A DNA stretch of 64,000 nucleotides from Micrasema longulum (taxonomy: Eukaryota; Arthropoda; Insecta; Trichoptera; Brachycentridae), in NCBI GenBank assembly GCA_022494885.1, contig JAGVSM010003587.1:1-64000 (forward strand), in the 5' to 3' direction. Numbering within the stretch: the stretch's first letter is position 1; each line of letters starts with the position of its first letter. Under the pieces are notes generated by a model. That model saw nothing but the letters and a program-made list of their open reading frames with translations. It did no database searches and was not told the origin of the DNA. Below, piece by piece: positions 62,965 through 64,000 of the stretch. The position numbers and the translations under genes were made by a program.

Positions 62965-63380
62965 TTTTTTTTTATTCAAGAAACATACATAGTTTTGGAG
63001 TATACAAAATTAAAATTTATTCTACTGAACCAGAGGTTTCTTTATTATGTTACATGCTAAGGTTATCAATAAACTATTTTTATTATTTCAAGTACAATAA
63101 TAATATTATAAGGGGAAAAAAACGGAAAGAAGCTTGAATATTATATCAAAATTAAAAATATGCTTCTAGTAAAAAAAGAAAACAATATTTAAGTAACTCA
63201 AAAACAACCGATAAAAAGTTATATTAAAGCATCTTATCAGTATTGACAAAAGTAAGAGTAATATTTGAAATGAACAAAGATACTTAAAGTAATTCAAAAG
63301 TAAGAATTTTAACGAATGAAGAAAAAAATTTCAAAAAGGAAAGAAAACATGAACTTTATATTGATGTGTCATTTTATTGA
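62965..63380 (-). pseudogene. LINE 3' UTR (Jockey-like, diverged)
   Basis: TTTATTCAAGAAACATACAT, then TTATTCTACTGAACCAGAGG, TTTCTTTATTATG and CTAAGGTTATCAATAAACTA, parallel the start of 50390-50530 (TTTAGGAAACGTACAG, TGGACCAGTGAAGTTTCC, ATGTAAGGTTATTAATTAAA). No coding part is left. Confidence 0.55.
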
Positions 63381-64000
63381 TAAATGGATTGATTTAAATA
63401 TAGAAGAGTCCTGACTTAATATGGAATTTTCTTACAAGTCAGGGCATAAAAATGAATGATTTTTCCATACAAAAATTGTGTGTTGTGTGTATTAAATAAA
63501 AAAAATAGTACAAAGTGACTGCTTCCTGTTATAGCTTATGGTGGTATATAAGATGAGTAATAAGAGTTTATATGGTTGACTATGGTTTATTACAAATACT
63601 TATTATGACTGTGGTTAGAGAGCGACTGTTTACTAAGAGAGACTGTAGATATATTGTTGTTACCAACAATATACCTATATTTCTTACACTTCCCCAATCG
63701 AAAACTTCACCGCACGAGCCTGCAATGCATCATCAGGTGCGGACAGAGGTATGATGATGATGATGATGATTTCCAACTTTCAGACGTAGATAAGACATTA
63801 ATTTAACACTATTTACCGTCGTCAAACTGGCCTTCGGTTCTGATTACGTAAAAATATTGTAAAAATAAAGTATTTTTAGCACAGCAGGCAAAAGTGAAAT
63901 ACGGCGAAGGATCAATAATGATTAATGCTGTTATTTTGATAGCAAGGCTAAAACGGTTATATATCAAATAAAATCATTTCCCGGAATCTTAAGGAATTTT
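63381..64000. other. AT-rich spacer ending the window, with an (ATG)n microsatellite
   Basis: ATGATGATGATGATGATGAT begins at 63752 and follows GCATCATCAGGTGCGGACAG. (ATG)n tails occur at LINE 3' ends here (see 7341), but no LINE coding is readable next to it. A short frame at 63572-63754 is not recognised. Confidence 0.4.

Noticed and set aside
1..64000. CRISPR array or bacterial operon
   Set aside because: No regularly spaced identical short repeats with unique spacers, no ribosome binding sites or dense gene layout; the content is that of an animal genome.

Overview
The window is a 64 kb piece of AT-rich animal nuclear DNA, most likely from an arthropod and probably an insect. The grounds are the mix of non-LTR retrotransposon (LINE) families, tRNA-derived SINEs, mariner, Transib, Helitron-like and piggyBac-like elements, and the absence of operons or ribosome binding sites. 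I find no intact cellular gene. Almost everything recognisable is transposon-derived, mostly old, frameshifted and 5' truncated, and often nested. Species cannot be told from this window.

The best-supported discovery is a Transib-type (RAG1-like) DNA transposon at 5391-8088. It has 26-bp terminal inverted repeats that begin with CACAGTG (the RAG heptamer), a 5-bp CGCCG duplication at both ends, and a decayed transposase. That transposase keeps two catalytic-type Asp residues 107 residues apart and a CxxC 16 residues later. It lies in a small CpG-rich island and was itself hit by a LINE (7341-7665). Other cut-and-paste or rolling-circle remnants are a TTAA-flanked piggyBac-like MITE (10380-10862), a mariner relic with an internal deletion (33840-34450), two Helitron-like copies in opposite orientation (17013-17707, 31544-32218), and several foldback or TIR MITEs (1059-1222, 20879-21268, 21596-21728, 36542-37140, 62715-62870).

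LINE remnants are everywhere. Family 'R' (C-terminal RWFGHVERM...GRPRKTWHDQ..., with a short GTT/GTTT tail) has copies at 8351, 9283, 20326, 24133, 25850, 39418, 54262 and 56575. Three of them have target duplications that can be read directly, and 24133-24570 still has an open frame. CR1/L2-like copies with a '...GCGCTATATAAGTTATC' 3' end lie at 12975, 18412, 26565, 45965, 59105 and 60395. Jockey-like RT tails and RNase H tails fill much of the rest. Three tRNA-derived SINE-like families (here A, B, C) are interspersed.

Layout: 1-2850 nested LINEs and a palindrome; 4-5 kb SINEs; 5.1-8.1 kb CpG-rich island with Transib; 8.2-11.6 kb nested LINEs and the piggyBac-like MITE; 12-20.5 kb CR1-like LINEs, a long inverted repeat, a Helitron; 20.8-24.6 kb MITEs and the youngest R copy; 25-30.7 kb LINE mosaic with a composite SINE/LINE insertion and a 9-bp minisatellite; 31.5-38.8 kb Helitron, mariner, LINEs, TIR element, a THAP-like exon remnant; 38.9-49.9 kb repeat 'B', LINEs, SINEs and a decayed minisatellite; 50.4-64 kb LINE tails, a 166-bp duplication, CR1-like copies and a foldback. 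A dispersed repeat of about 400 bp, here called B (key words 'ACATTTGGACATACTCAAA' and 'GTGTGTAAAGTGGCCAC'), occurs about ten times and carries no recognisable coding sequence. The remaining spacers are AT-rich and show nothing I can support.
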